Below, piece by piece: positions 50,646 to 60,900 of a DNA stretch of 64,000 bases (position 1 is its first letter; each line of letters opens with the position of its first letter). This DNA comes from Nissolia schottii. Taxonomy: Eukaryota; Streptophyta; Magnoliopsida; Fabales; Fabaceae. Location: positions 9,969 to 73,968 of the forward strand of contig QANU01066072.1 in NCBI GenBank assembly GCA_003254905.1. The letters run 5' to 3'. Below the pieces are notes generated by a model. That model had not been told where the DNA came from. It did no database searches and worked only from the letters and a program-made list of their open reading frames with translations. Made by a program: the position numbers and the translations under genes.

Positions 50646-50955
50646 GTAAGGGAAGGCAAAAATAGGGAAATAATGTCATAAGATTATGTAAAATAGTTAT
50701 ATATGTGGTTGCCAAAAGAAGAAAGTAAAATCATGCCTGTAATACTTTATCTCTAAAAGAAAATAGATGTTAAATAGAGAATTATATGTGTTCAATGAAT
50801 AAAAAACAAGTATATATACTGAAGAAATAAATAAATGCTCGTTAATTAGACAAATTTACTTTTGATTTTCTTCTTTTTTTATATTAAAAAAGTGTAGGTA
50901 AATTTAATATCAGCCAACTAGGATTTAGTGCATGTCCTCAGGCTATTTAAATACT

Positions 50956-51001
<46 letters not shown>

Positions 51002-51012
51002 CACCTACTAAA
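50646..51012. other. Flank of LTR copy 1, ending at an unresolved base
   Basis: AT-rich DNA with a (TA)n tract at about 50959-50997. It is identical in layout to 54200-54566 and stops at the N at 51013. Confidence 0.7.
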
Positions 51013-51973
51013 NCTCAGTCTTTCTGCTGAAGTTCACCCTAGAAGAAACCATCATGCAAAAAGCTAACATAGACACTAAGATGCTAGGGCAAGGCAAGTT
51101 GCACCCCAATTAGGAAGGACCGAACATTGTCATGGAAGACCTCGGTCGTGGAGCATACAAACTTACAACTACAACGAGAAAAGCAATCCCAAGGACATGG
51201 AACACAACTAATTTAAGAAGATTCTATCTTTAGAGTTTTTATCTTTATATCTTGTACTTTGCTTTTTACTAATATGCTTTGCTAAGGCCATAGAGCTAGT
51301 TTCATTCAATAATAAAACAGGATTCCACAACAATATTCTCGGATCACATGAAAAGGAAGGAAACATCAAAAAATATAAGAAGAAGTCGTTGAAAAAGCGA
51401 TAATAAAATAAATTCCCTGAGTTGATCACTCGGGCGTTGAAAAAAATTCACGGAAACATAAACCATATAAGCCCGGTCCCCAAAACTGAAGGCAAATAAA
51501 TACTAAAATTATAAATCCACAGAACTTAGTAGCATAAAGATCGCAGAAGCAAAAGGAAAACAAAAAACATTTCGAAGTCAACATATCAAGTAACCTTTCG
51601 AGGTACAAGGTTAACAACTTTCATTTACATAGAGTTATCGCTAAACCCTAAATTATTACAAAGCATATTCAAAAAGTTTCAAATCTTGCCCTACCCAAAA
51701 CTTCAGACCCACCATCTTGGGCTTTGTCATTATTATTCCCCCAAACTGACTACTACTATCTTGGACTTTGTCTTCATTACTCTCAAGGTGGCACCAACCC
51801 AACGGCATCAACAAAACTAAGATCCGTGGAGGATCACATTAATCGTCCAGGTCCTTGATGTTGTTAGTCTCGAGGTCATAATACTTGTCAATAGAAACCA
51901 CACCCCAATCAACCTCAAGAGCAAGGTGCTTAACCTAGCCCATAGGGTCGCCAAAATGAGCTTGACCTGTGAA

Positions 51974-52277
51974 CCCAATTAAATGGATAGACTTTATATG
52001 CAAAAAAAATAGCCCGTGAAAATTTGAAAAAAAAAATGGCCCAATCTGTTTAGGCCCGCGGGCTAAACGGGCTAGCCCAACGGTTTCACGGTGTAACATC
52101 CCACTTTTTTCCCTTAGTAAAGATTAAACCTTAAAATTATGTACGAACCTTTTATTTAGTAAAGGAAGTTAAAATTATAAATTCTCTCATTAAAAATTCT
52201 CTCATTAGGCTCGTGGACTGACCATCGGACCCTAAAAAAAGACATAATTTTGGCCCAGCCCATTTGACACCCCTACT
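51974..52277. mobile_element. hAT-type MITE relative within the extra segment
   Basis: The interior GACTTTATATGCAAAAAA, GTGAAAATTTGAAAAA and GGCCCGCGGGCTAAACGGGC resembles the MITE at 13165-13517. The right end CCATTTGACACCCCTA is a usual terminal repeat. The left end is degraded, and an AT-rich stretch near 52095-52200 may be a further insertion. Confidence 0.45.
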
Positions 52278-52481
52278 AGCCTATCACAGAATCAAATGCA
52301 GCATCCACGACCTCCTTTAAAAAGAATGCTTTTGAAGGAGAGTAGTTTAATAGTTAGAGATAATGAGAAACTAAAAAAATGACTATAGACAAAACCAGTA
52401 AGTAAGATTTAGATTTAAATGGTTTGTTTACCAACATGGTTTAAGATAGGATATAGTCGGCCCACCTAATGGGATAAAGCT

Positions 52482-53050
52482 TCATTGTTTTTGTTGTTGT
52501 CGTCGTTGTCTTTTCTTTTTAAATTTTAATTGAATGGGGCATTGGGGAATTGGACATTGCTTCTTCATCTCATCACACTTCTTCCTCATCTCGGCAGCCT
52601 TAGACGCCTTATCCTCGGCTAAAGCCACAACCCTCTCAACATCCGACTCAAGCGTCCTCCCCCTCTCTTCGTAAGCAGCCACTTGCACCCTCAGCTTCCA
52701 AACCTCATCCTCCGCCGATTCTTTCTCCATGGAGAGATGACTAACATTCTCTTTCAGCTCTGCAACCTCTTAGCAGAGACCATCCGTCACCACAGAGTCC
52801 AGGCAGGTGTTGAAGGCATGCTTCAGCAAACCAGTGGCCTTCCCAAGAGACGAAAGCTACAAGCAAAAGCTTCATCCGAGGACATATCCCCCAGATGATC
52901 CTTTGCTTCATCAGATAAGTAGCTTACCTCAATAATCTCCAAGAAGTCTACGTCCTAGGCCAAGCATTCGTGGGATCCCCGTAAGTGACGCGACTCTTTC
53001 AACTCTTGGAAAGTCTTCTTCAACCTTCCCATGAGTTCAGAAGCCTCAAA
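52482..53050 (-). pseudogene. Antisense coiled-coil ORF of the gypsy element
   Basis: On the minus strand, 52482-52730 encodes EKESAEDEVWKLRVQVAAY and continues with heptad-like E, K, L and A residues (SDVERVVALAEDKASKAAEM), a predicted coiled coil. Upstream, across stops, one reads ELMGRLKKTFQELKESRHLR. Some plant Ty3/gypsy (Tat-lineage) elements carry an antisense ORF between pol and the 3' LTR, and the position and strand fit. The protein family itself was not identified. It is broken by at least two stops. Confidence 0.45.
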
Positions 53051-53808
53051 CTACTGACAAAGGAAAAAATCAAACCAGGCTCAACCCACTACAGTAAAAT
53101 CCCTAACTACCACAGAAATCCTAATCTACTTCTCACAATTCACAAAGAAAACAAAGGAAAGATGCCAAGAATAACCACAACAGTCAACAATCAAGTGGAA
53201 AAATCGCAAGCAGTGAATCAATGGAAGAATCACCAAAAGCCAACAGAAAAATCACAACCACACGCATGAGTTTTCACCGAAAGAGGAAGAAAAAGACGAA
53301 AAGAGATGAACAAAAAAATGAAAGAAAACTTACCAATAACTGTTTTCAAAAGAAAATGGTAACGGTGGAAAATAAAGGAGCAGCAATGATGCCTTGCAAA
53401 TACCTCTAGTTGAAGGAAACAAGACACAGAAATGGCAAGTTAAATGAAAGAAACGCAATAGTAGAAGAAGAATTGAAGAAATAGGCAAGAAAACAGTTAA
53501 TGAACTGCCAAACTTGAAACTCAAAACCATAGGGAAGTGCAAAGGGTTCCCTCCAAAGTCATCATTGCACATCTTGAATCACTCGCCATTGGGAAAGCAA
53601 AATGCCACCCTACGGTACACATGGCATCACACGAGAGGATTAATTTTCCCTTGTGTCAGCATGTCACATCACACGACATCTGAAGGGACAAACCCTTCAA
53701 CCGCCATAATCCCTTATCAAATATTCCACGGAACGAAACCACGGCAAGAAGCCATTAATTCAACTCAGACTACGAAGCTTCATTCCGCACTCCAAGCTGG
53801 GGGGCTCT

Positions 53809-54199
53809 TGTTATGGACTGGGCCCTAAAGGATCATTCTGGAACCCAAACCCAATGGTCCACTGAAAAATACAACCCAAACAGGCTCGTCCCCATAAGCA
53901 TTCAGAGAGATCCTCGGACCGTGACGCATTCCCTCGACGAACATCACTCCACGGACCTCGGAGAGGAACTCGAGCAAGAGAATCCCTGGCCAGCGGAAGT
54001 CACGACTCCCACCCAGGTATTTAAGCCAACCCAGTATACTAGGTACAACCTAGAACCCATCTCCCCTTGACTTTACCCTATCATCCTACCTTCACTAACT
54101 TGAGCGTCGGAATCCTTGCAGGTACCCGTCCCAGCATCCCGAACCCAAAGAGGAGCTCCAGGATCCAAAATTGCACCGAGGACCTTACCTCTCAGTACA
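53809..54199 (+). mobile_element. 3' LTR of the gypsy element, copy 2
   Basis: It is the same 391-base unit as 50255-50645, beginning TGTTATGGACTGGG and ending CTCAGTACA. Only scattered substitutions differ (for example GGATCATTCTGG against GGACCATTCTGG). The flank that follows is also shared, so this is a duplicated locus rather than an independent insertion. Confidence 0.65.
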
Positions 54200-54509
54200 G
54201 TAAGGGAAGGCAAAAATAGGGAAATAATGTCATAAGATTATGTAAAATAGTTATATATGTGGTTGCCAAAAGAAGAAAGTAAAATCATGCCTGTAATACT
54301 TTATCTCTAAAAGAAAATAGATGTTAAATAGAGAATTATATGTGTTCAATGAATAAAAAACAAGTATATATACTGAAGAAATAAATAAATGCTCGTTAAT
54401 TAGACAAATTTACTTTTGATTTTCTTCTTTTTTTATATTAAAAAAGTGTAGGTAAATTTAATATCAGCCAACTAGGATTTAGTGCATGTCCTCAGGCTAT
54501 TTAAATACT

Positions 54510-54555
<46 letters not shown>

Positions 54556-55172
54556 CACCTACTAAATTAACTTTCACATCGTCATTTGTTCCTCTTTCTC
54601 GTCGTATTACCTATTACCTTAAAAGCACTGTACACAAAAATAGTGACTTATTTAGCTAATGAAAATGGAAGTGAGAATAATACAACCAATATCTTTTATT
54701 CTAAGGTGGGATTAAACTTAATAAATTAATAAAAATAAAATATATATTTATACCTATATGTTTTTTTTTTAAAAAAAAAAAAAAACCTTTTAGTAGGCCC
54801 CAACCCCCACATACCATAAATCATTCCGTGAATACTTCATTCAGGAGTACTTATTAGTGATCACGATTATGGATAGTTTTGGGGTCATTCATTATAGAAG
54901 GGTTGCCCAAAGTATAAAAGTAGTTAGCTCGTGGGCATTTCAACGAAGGCCCAACTGGCTTTGTAATGGAAGCTAATCTAGGACTTATTCATTTGGGCCG
55001 GGCGAAACTATTGGGCCCAACTGCTATGAATTATTTTGAGCATACATTAAAAGCCCATTAGTCAGTACACAATGGCAGTCATCCTACATTTCTAAATTAC
55101 AACATTTTTGAGGGGAAAAAAAACTTACAAAAATGTAATCAAAGGATGGCTTTATGCCATTCGCAGATTAAT
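54200..55172. other. Spacer between gypsy element and polygalacturonase pseudogene
   Basis: AT-rich, with a (TA)n tract at about 54512-54551 and an adjacent T-run and A-run near 54762-54785. No coding frame is recognised. Sequence unique to this copy starts at 54567. Confidence 0.5.
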
Positions 55173-56542
55173 CTAAGCTGCACAAGTTGGAGCTTTTCCT
55201 CTAACTATGGGCTTGACATTAGCAAATTTAGCTTTTGCTGCGGCTCCATTGAATGTGAGATCAACATTAGATAGCTCCACACCCTCACAGGTTACACTAC
55301 CGCTGCAATAAAGAATTTTCCCTTCTGGAGTTGCTGAAGTGCCCCGAATATTCTTAAAGGTGACCTTGCTTATATTTATTTTTGATGGATTCTAAATCCA
55401 TTGAAAAGCATGCACAATATGGACAACAAAAATTAATCATTAAAATGTACAACAATAAGTTTTTGATGAAAGGAAAAAACTTGTATCAAGTTATTTATAT
55501 TTATTTCATCTATTTATCCAACTAAAGAATGACATGTGCATTTTTTGTTTAAAATAATAATTTAAAAATTAAAAGTGTGCATTCTTTTATACCTTTTTGG
55601 AGCACCGGTTCCATGGACAATACTCTTGGTCTGTGATGACAGGATTCTTGACATTAATCATGATGATATCTTCAAAATGCATGTCAGTTATAGGTGATGT
55701 TGATGGCGTGTCAGGCCACATCTTGATCCTTAAACCGCTGTCAGCTTCTTTCAAAGTGTAATTCTTAACTAGAAAACCTTGTACAGGTTCCGCATTTGTA
55801 TTTGATCCAAGGTTTTCCAACACCAATGCCATGACCAGGTCCACAAATCACATTTTGGACAGTTATTCGTGTGTTGCCATCGCCCAAAGAGATATGCAGT
55901 CATCCCCGGTGCAATGTTTGTGTTGGGAACCCTCACATCAGTTGATTTTCCAATTTGGATTCCATCGGTGTTAATGCTCTCCGCTGGGGCAACAATCTTG
56001 AAGCCGTCAAATGTGAAATTGGAACACCCGAAAAGACCCCATGAAAGTTTTTGCTGTCCTTGGTAGTTATGCCTCGCACAACTGCATGTTTGATGAATGC
56101 AAAACCCAAATTCTGTCGCAGAAAAACTCAATCAGAATTTATAATAATTGTATCTAAATACATTAATTTTTTAATATATTTATAAAGTGAAAATGACATA
56201 TAAAATATATGACATTGAAAAGTTTACCATGGTCAGCGACTTGCACTTGGGGTTTTTTCCACAATCATTTTGTTTCCAAGCAGCAGCACCTTGACCATCA
56301 AAAGTTCCACTACCAGATACGGTTAAAAAGTCAACGTATAGAAAGTTGAGCCACTGCGATGCTCCCTTGAGGTCAGCTGGGTTTGGGGGTGCTAGGATTG
56401 TGCCATCAACTTGAATTTCAATAGGAGCCTTGCAAGGGCCTTTGAGTTCTAATGCGGCTTTCATTTTGTATGTGCCTTTGGGGATCAAAACTTTGGTTGG
56501 AGTATTTGATGCACATGCTTGTTTCCAAGCACTTCTCAAAGC
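55173..56542 (-). pseudogene. GH28 polygalacturonase pseudogene
   Basis: Three exon-like blocks remain on the minus strand. 56228-56542 reads ALRSAWKQACASNTPTKVLI and later SGSGTFDGQGAAAW. 55593 to about 56110 reads NLGFAFIKHAVVRGITTKDS, INTDGIQIG and LRIKMW. 55173-55391 reads NPSKINISKVTFKNIRGTSA and ends GKAPTCAA. The enzyme would hydrolyse pectin in the wall; the sequence resembles the pollen exo-PG group. The NTD and RIK motifs are in frame locally. The middle exon, however, changes frame near 56032, 55911, 55885 and 55814, so the DDC and GHG active-site blocks fall in other frames. The first exon with the signal peptide was not found. Several frameshifts argue for a true pseudogene, though draft errors cannot be excluded. 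Confidence 0.85.
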
Positions 56543-57340
56543 CTTAAGAATGTGCAAAGAAACACGTAAATCAAATTCAAAATAGAATTGTACGTACAAA
56601 ACAAAATATATGAACTTGGCCTGGATATTTGTCATTGAATTTGTTAGCAAGTAGCAACTAGGTTTTTTTCCCCAAAAGATAAAATCATATTTCATGTCTA
56701 ATGTCAATTTTGTATCTCTCTGAAAAATTAAAATGGTTGGAGGGGTGAACATGGGTCGGGTCGGGTAGGACCCGCCCATGTCACCGACTGGACCCGCCTA
56801 TCAGCGGGTGGGTCAGGTCAGATAAAATCGTCGTTTTTTTACAACATTATAAACATTACGACATCTGATATAAATTCTCATAAGACTTATGCGCATTACG
56901 GAATCCAACATAAAATCTCATAAAGTTTATGAGCGTTACATATTAATAAGCGTCCATACTTACACCATAAAAGAGGCTTCTTGCTACTCTACACGTTTAA
57001 AACCATTACTACTTCATAATTCACTCACATATTGACTTGGGTGTTAAAATGGCTTTTGCATGTACCACCCCCGCTGACTAAGGATGTTACTCATCACCAT
57101 CATGTTCACCACCGTCAAGTTCTTGGCTCTAATCCAAAGTCAATGTTACGAGGTATCTCGATACATCTGAATTGCTCGCATCAGTTTCTATTATTAATAA
57201 TTCATTTTTCATCATTGATTGATAAGGTACAAATAACTTTCTTCAATTGTAATCGTACAAATGTACAAGTTTCATCTTAATTTCAACCCTTATTTGATAC
57301 AGAGATCTTCCTTCCAAGGACCCTCCTAATTAAGTCATTA
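56543..57340. other. Spacer with a small repeat element
   Basis: 56750-56820 contains GGGTCGGGTCGGGTAGGACC and the pairing GACCCGCCTATCAGCGGGTG, resembling the GC-rich core of a MITE. Two imperfect ~40-bp direct repeats (CATTACG..AT..ATA.A.TCTCATAA) follow at about 56850-56940. It sits where the missing 5' part of the polygalacturonase gene would be. The 3' UTR of the PPR gene should lie just below 57341. Confidence 0.35.
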
Positions 57341-59065
57341 TTATAAAATACACCCAAATTCAGGGACATAGCTTGCTAGTCTCAGCTGCTCATCCAGTTC
57401 TGCTAGCAACAAGTGAACTTGACCATAAGCTGGGTGATGTTTATCAGAAGCTGCAAATAGATGAATCTTCTTATTAATTTCAACCCAGCTAGATCCAGGA
57501 CACTTCTTTTCTATACCCAGATCCTTCATGATCTTCCGGATCTTCTCTACCTCGCTCCACCTATTTACTTCAGCATACATGTTAACGAGGAGACTATAAT
57601 ACCCGCTGTTACCTGGCTCCAAAATCATCAGATTCTGAACTGCAATGTGAGCTATTTCCAAGTTCCTGTGAAGCTTACACCCATTCAATAAGGCACCCCA
57701 AATAAAAGGATTAGGTTCAAATGGCATGCTTCTGATCATCTCTAAAGCATCTTCAAGCAATCCAGCCTTGCTGAGCAGGTCAATCATGCATCCATAGTGT
57801 TCAACTTGAGGAGCAATACAATAATCATGGATCATGCTTGTAAACCTGCGACGACCCTCTTCTATAAATCCGGCGTGGGTGCAAGCAGTTAGGATACTAA
57901 TGAATGTAATTGCATTCGGTCGGATTCTTTTCCTCTCCATTTCACCAAACATTCTTAGCGCTTCTTCGGCATAGCTATGTGTCGCAAGCCCATCAATCAG
58001 AGAGTTCCAACAGAACAGGTTTTTCTTTTGCAACTTGTAGAACATCAAAAGAGACCTATCTATGTTCCCACATTTTGCATACATATCAATCAGTGAAGAC
58101 CCAATGTAAACATCAAGATCAAACCCATTCATCATCAGATATAGGTGAATTTCCTTTCCCAAATCAAGCGCTCCTAGATGGGCACAGGCCGAAATGATGG
58201 TCGTCATAGTCACTTCATCAGGGGTTATTCCTTCCCCGATCATGTCATGAAAAAGTGCTATCACATCACCGTATCTTTTGTTCCGTGAATAGCAAGTCAT
58301 CATGGTTGTCCAGGAAATAATGTCCCTAGCAGGCATTTGGTCGAACAAAAGCTTGGCAGACTCAACATTCCCTGATTTAGTATATCCATCAATCATGGTG
58401 TTCCATGTAGCAACGTTTTTCTCAGGCATCTCATCAAACAACATCCCAGCAGAATCCATGTCCTCGTTCCGAACATGAGCCGAAACCATCGCAGTCCAAG
58501 CGAAAACATCTCTCTCAGGCATATCATCGAACACCTTTCTCGCGCCAGCCATATCGCCCAAATTCGAGTAAAGCTCCACCAGTGTAGTCTGAACAAACAC
58601 ATTAGAATCAAATCCATGTTTCCAAACATGGCAATGAACAGATTTGCCCAAAACCGAATCCATCAACAAAGTACAAGCCTTAACCAAAGATGAAAACGAG
58701 TAACTGGTAGGCACGACGTCGTTTCTCAACATCTGAGTATAACACACCAATGCTTGCTCATAGCAACAGCAATGAGCACAAGCTCTAATCAATGCGTTAT
58801 AAACCAAAACGTTGGGAGTCTCGGTTCGAGCAAAAGCTGAAGCCGCCAAATCAATGCAAGAAAGGATCGAGCACGCGCTAATGAATTGGTTCATCAAGAA
58901 GCAATCTTGGTCAGCATTTGTTTTCATCATGGAAGCATAGACCGATTCGAGTGTTTTGGGTTTGGAGCAACCCTTAATCTGACCCAGGATTGTGTCTTTG
59001 AGAGTGTGCACGTTGCAGCGTTGAACAATGCGTTTCGGATTTGACAAATGTTTTGCCAACGACAT
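57341..59065 (-). CDS. PLS-class pentatricopeptide repeat protein (E type)
   Basis: A single exon of 574 codons, typical for PPR genes. The N-terminus (MSLAKHLSNPKRIVQRCN) is basic without acidic residues, in keeping with organelle import, probably mitochondrial. From about residue 80, tandem P, L and S motifs follow one another, with units such as NVLVYNALIRACAH, DVFAWTAMVSAHVR, NVATWNTMIDGYTKSGN and NLFCWNSLIDGLATH. The C-terminal E region has GNSGYYSLLVNMYAEVNRW, then CPGSSWVEI and HHPAYGQVHLLLAELDEQL. No DYW domain follows, so the protein would need a partner for any editing activity. PLS-class proteins bind organellar RNA and mostly direct C-to-U editing; the target cannot be told from this. 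Only 256 bases upstream are known before the N gap. Confidence 0.93.
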   Translation of the reverse strand: MSLAKHLSNPKRIVQRCNVHTLKDTILGQIKGCSKPKTLESVYASMMKTNADQDCFLMNQFISACSILSCIDLAASAFARTETPNVLVYNALIRACAHCCCYEQALVCYTQMLRNDVVPTSYSFSSLVKACTLLMDSVLGKSVHCHVWKHGFDSNVFVQTTLVELYSNLGDMAGARKVFDDMPERDVFAWTAMVSAHVRNEDMDSAGMLFDEMPEKNVATWNTMIDGYTKSGNVESAKLLFDQMPARDIISWTTMMTCYSRNKRYGDVIALFHDMIGEGITPDEVTMTTIISACAHLGALDLGKEIHLYLMMNGFDLDVYIGSSLIDMYAKCGNIDRSLLMFYKLQKKNLFCWNSLIDGLATHSYAEEALRMFGEMERKRIRPNAITFISILTACTHAGFIEEGRRRFTSMIHDYCIAPQVEHYGCMIDLLSKAGLLEDALEMIRSMPFEPNPFIWGALLNGCKLHRNLEIAHIAVQNLMILEPGNSGYYSLLVNMYAEVNRWSEVEKIRKIMKDLGIEKKCPGSSWVEINKKIHLFAASDKHHPAYGQVHLLLAELDEQLRLASYVPEFGCIL

Positions 59066-59321
59066 TGCTTCAGATATCTCAACAATTAATGCTTCACAGA
59101 ATCAAAAACCATTGTTTGAAGCCTTTCCTACACCGACACCGTTCCACGTACAAAATTCCAACTTCCACCCGATTTCCACTTGGTCAACACTCTCTGCACA
59201 CTATTGCAGCCTTTCACCAATGGCTGTTCTCCCAATCTATTGTGCCACGTCCTTGTCCCTATTGGTGTGGGTCCTACAAAATTTAAATTATGTGACTGCA
59301 ACCGCATGGTATATTTTATGA

Positions 59322-59510
59322 NNNNNNNNNNNNNNNNNNNNNNNNNNNNNNNNNNNNNNNNNNNNNNNNNNNNNNNNNNNNNNNNNNNNNNNNNNNNNNN
59401 NNNNNNNNNNNNNNNNNNNNNNNNNNNNNNNNNNNNNNNNNNNNNNNNNNNNNNNNNNNNNNNNNNNNNNNNNNNNNNNNNNNNNNNNNNNNNNNNNNNN
59501 NNNNNNNNNN
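59322..59510. other. Assembly gap (189 N)
   Basis: A run of N. The real length is not known; open frames that seem to cross it are artefacts. Confidence 0.99.
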
Positions 59511-59545
59511 CATTGTTTCATGAAAAAACACACCCATTCGAGCAT

Positions 59546-59720
59546 GTAATCGATTAACCAAAGGCTGTAATCGATTACACACAAGAAACGGCCATATTTT
59601 CAAATTTCAAATGGTGGTAATCGATTACTGCGGGTTGGTAATCGATTACTCACTTCAAAACTTAAAAATATTTGAATTCAAAGTGCTGGTAATCGATTAC
59701 ACATGCATGGTAATCGATTA
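59546..59720. repeat. Six copies of the palindrome TAATCGATTA
   Basis: TAATCGATTA occurs at about 59546, 59567, 59617, 59638, 59689 and 59710, mostly as GTAATCGATTAC. The copies are paired with spacings of 21 bases (59546/59567, 59617/59638, 59689/59710) and the pairs are about 71-72 bases apart. The surrounding sequence of each pair is also partly similar. This motif is, to my knowledge, common in soybean-type repeated DNA. Confidence 0.8.
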
Positions 59721-60424
59721 ACCATGCAGAAACCGAGTTTAAGTGTTAAAACCCTTTGAAAAATGTTGCCATATGCTTCTAGGGTTTTATGAAAAATGTT
59801 AGACATGTTTATGTTGAAAAACTTTGAGCCATTAACCTTTAATATCTTAACATGTGCTAACTATTGACTCTAGGTTTAAAATCTTGAACCTTTAAAGATG
59901 TGCAGCTTGAGTCTTGAAGTTCTTTGATCTTGTTTGAGTCTTCCCTTTTTCTGCTTTTTGTTGGTGTTGTTGTCTTCATCAAAACCATGCCATCAATGGT
60001 CAGAGGAAGAATCTTCTTCACAATCAGTCAAAAGGAAAAAAGGAAAAGTTGAAGGAAAGTATCAAAAGTCATATACCTTCGACACACCGACTGCCAGTGA
60101 AGTCGATTTGGCAGGTGCATCTAATTGTTGACCTTTGAGAGACTGAGATGGAAAAGGTATGTTACATTGATATTAAAGGTATTAGAAAAGGAGAATTTCA
60201 TAGCGACTAAAAATATACCTTTCGAGGTGAAGGCCTTTTTAGAGGAGCGTTCGCAAGAGAGCTTTTGGCCTTGGCCGACTTTAGGGTCGCTGCATCACCA
60301 ATGTGATTCCTCTTTTTCAACTGAGTACCTTTTTCTTCCTCTTCCTCGTCACTTGGTCATGTTTCTTCGCGACGCTTGGCAAGAAGGGCCTTAGGAGGCT
60401 CAACGAACCCTTCACTCACTGAAG
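59721..60424 (-). pseudogene. Probable transposon-derived gag-like remnant
   Basis: On the minus strand, 60135-60420 reads EPPKALLAKRREE, a stop, then DEEEEEKGTQLKKRNHIGD and AKSSLANAPLKRPSPRK, a charged, low-complexity region like those in uncharacterised plant transposon proteins. No catalytic domain is present. The assignment rests on composition and context only. Confidence 0.25.
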
Positions 60425-60432
60425 CAAATATT

Positions 60433-60891
60433 TTAGTGAAGAACAAAATAAAAACAACGGTACAAGGATGAAAAGCAATTACCATGAGGTATGCTGTGCA
60501 CTACCTTTATGGGATAGTCAGATGTATCGCCGTATCCAAAAAAAGGTTTGCAATAATGGCCCGAGAGGGTCATGATTTTTTGCCCATGTTTAAATTCGTT
60601 AAGGTTAAAAGACAGGCCTAGAGCTCCTTCAAGGGGATTCGGAAAGGGATCAGCCAACCTGAAAGATGCGTCTAGGAAAGGAGGAAACTTGAAAGGTCGC
60701 ATATATGAATGAAAATTAGAAAACAGATTTTTGGCCTTAGCCTTTTCAAAAGAGTTTAAATAGCGACCCTGATGGGCCTCAAACTTTTTCTTATAAGTTT
60801 CCTCCGCATCTATGAAAGTTACCTCTAAGGCTCTAGGGTTATACTTAACCGTAAAGAATTTCTGAAAATCTTGTATCTCATGAATATGCAT
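60433..60891 (-). CDS. Unidentified ORF, perhaps transposon-derived
   Basis: About 152 codons from the first ATG (60891), and the frame stays open upstream of it (GSKLKGMHIHEIQDFQ), so this may be an internal exon or fragment. It is rich in F, K and aromatic residues: FQKFFTVKYNPRALEVTFID, RYLNSFEKAKAKNLFSNFHS and RPFKFPPFLDASFRLADPFP. I see no signal peptide, membrane segment or known motif. The downstream minus-strand sequence is gag-like and no conserved plant gene lies nearby, so a transposon origin is more likely than a cellular gene. Expression is unknown. Confidence 0.3.
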   Translation of the reverse strand: MHIHEIQDFQKFFTVKYNPRALEVTFIDAEETYKKKFEAHQGRYLNSFEKAKAKNLFSNFHSYMRPFKFPPFLDASFRLADPFPNPLEGALGLSFNLNEFKHGQKIMTLSGHYCKPFFGYGDTSDYPIKVVHSIPHGNCFSSLYRCFYFVLH

Positions 60892-60900
60892 ACCTTTCAA

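Larger units (their letters stand above)
51014..54199 (+). repeat. Second copy of the gypsy 3' region, with 1.93 kb extra
   Basis: 51014-51445 matches 49391-49822 (constant offset 1623), and 53377-54566 matches 49823-51012 (constant offset 3554). In both pairs I saw no length differences and only a few substitutions. Between the two blocks lies 51446-53376, absent from copy 1. The join in copy 1 falls in an A-run (GAAAAAA). The second copy starts exactly after the unresolved base at 51013. Its LTR is at 53809-54199, preceded by AGCTGGGGGGCTCT. Confidence 0.85.

Noticed and set aside
59180..59603. Open frames crossing the N run
   Set aside because: The middle is unknown sequence, so the frames are artefacts.
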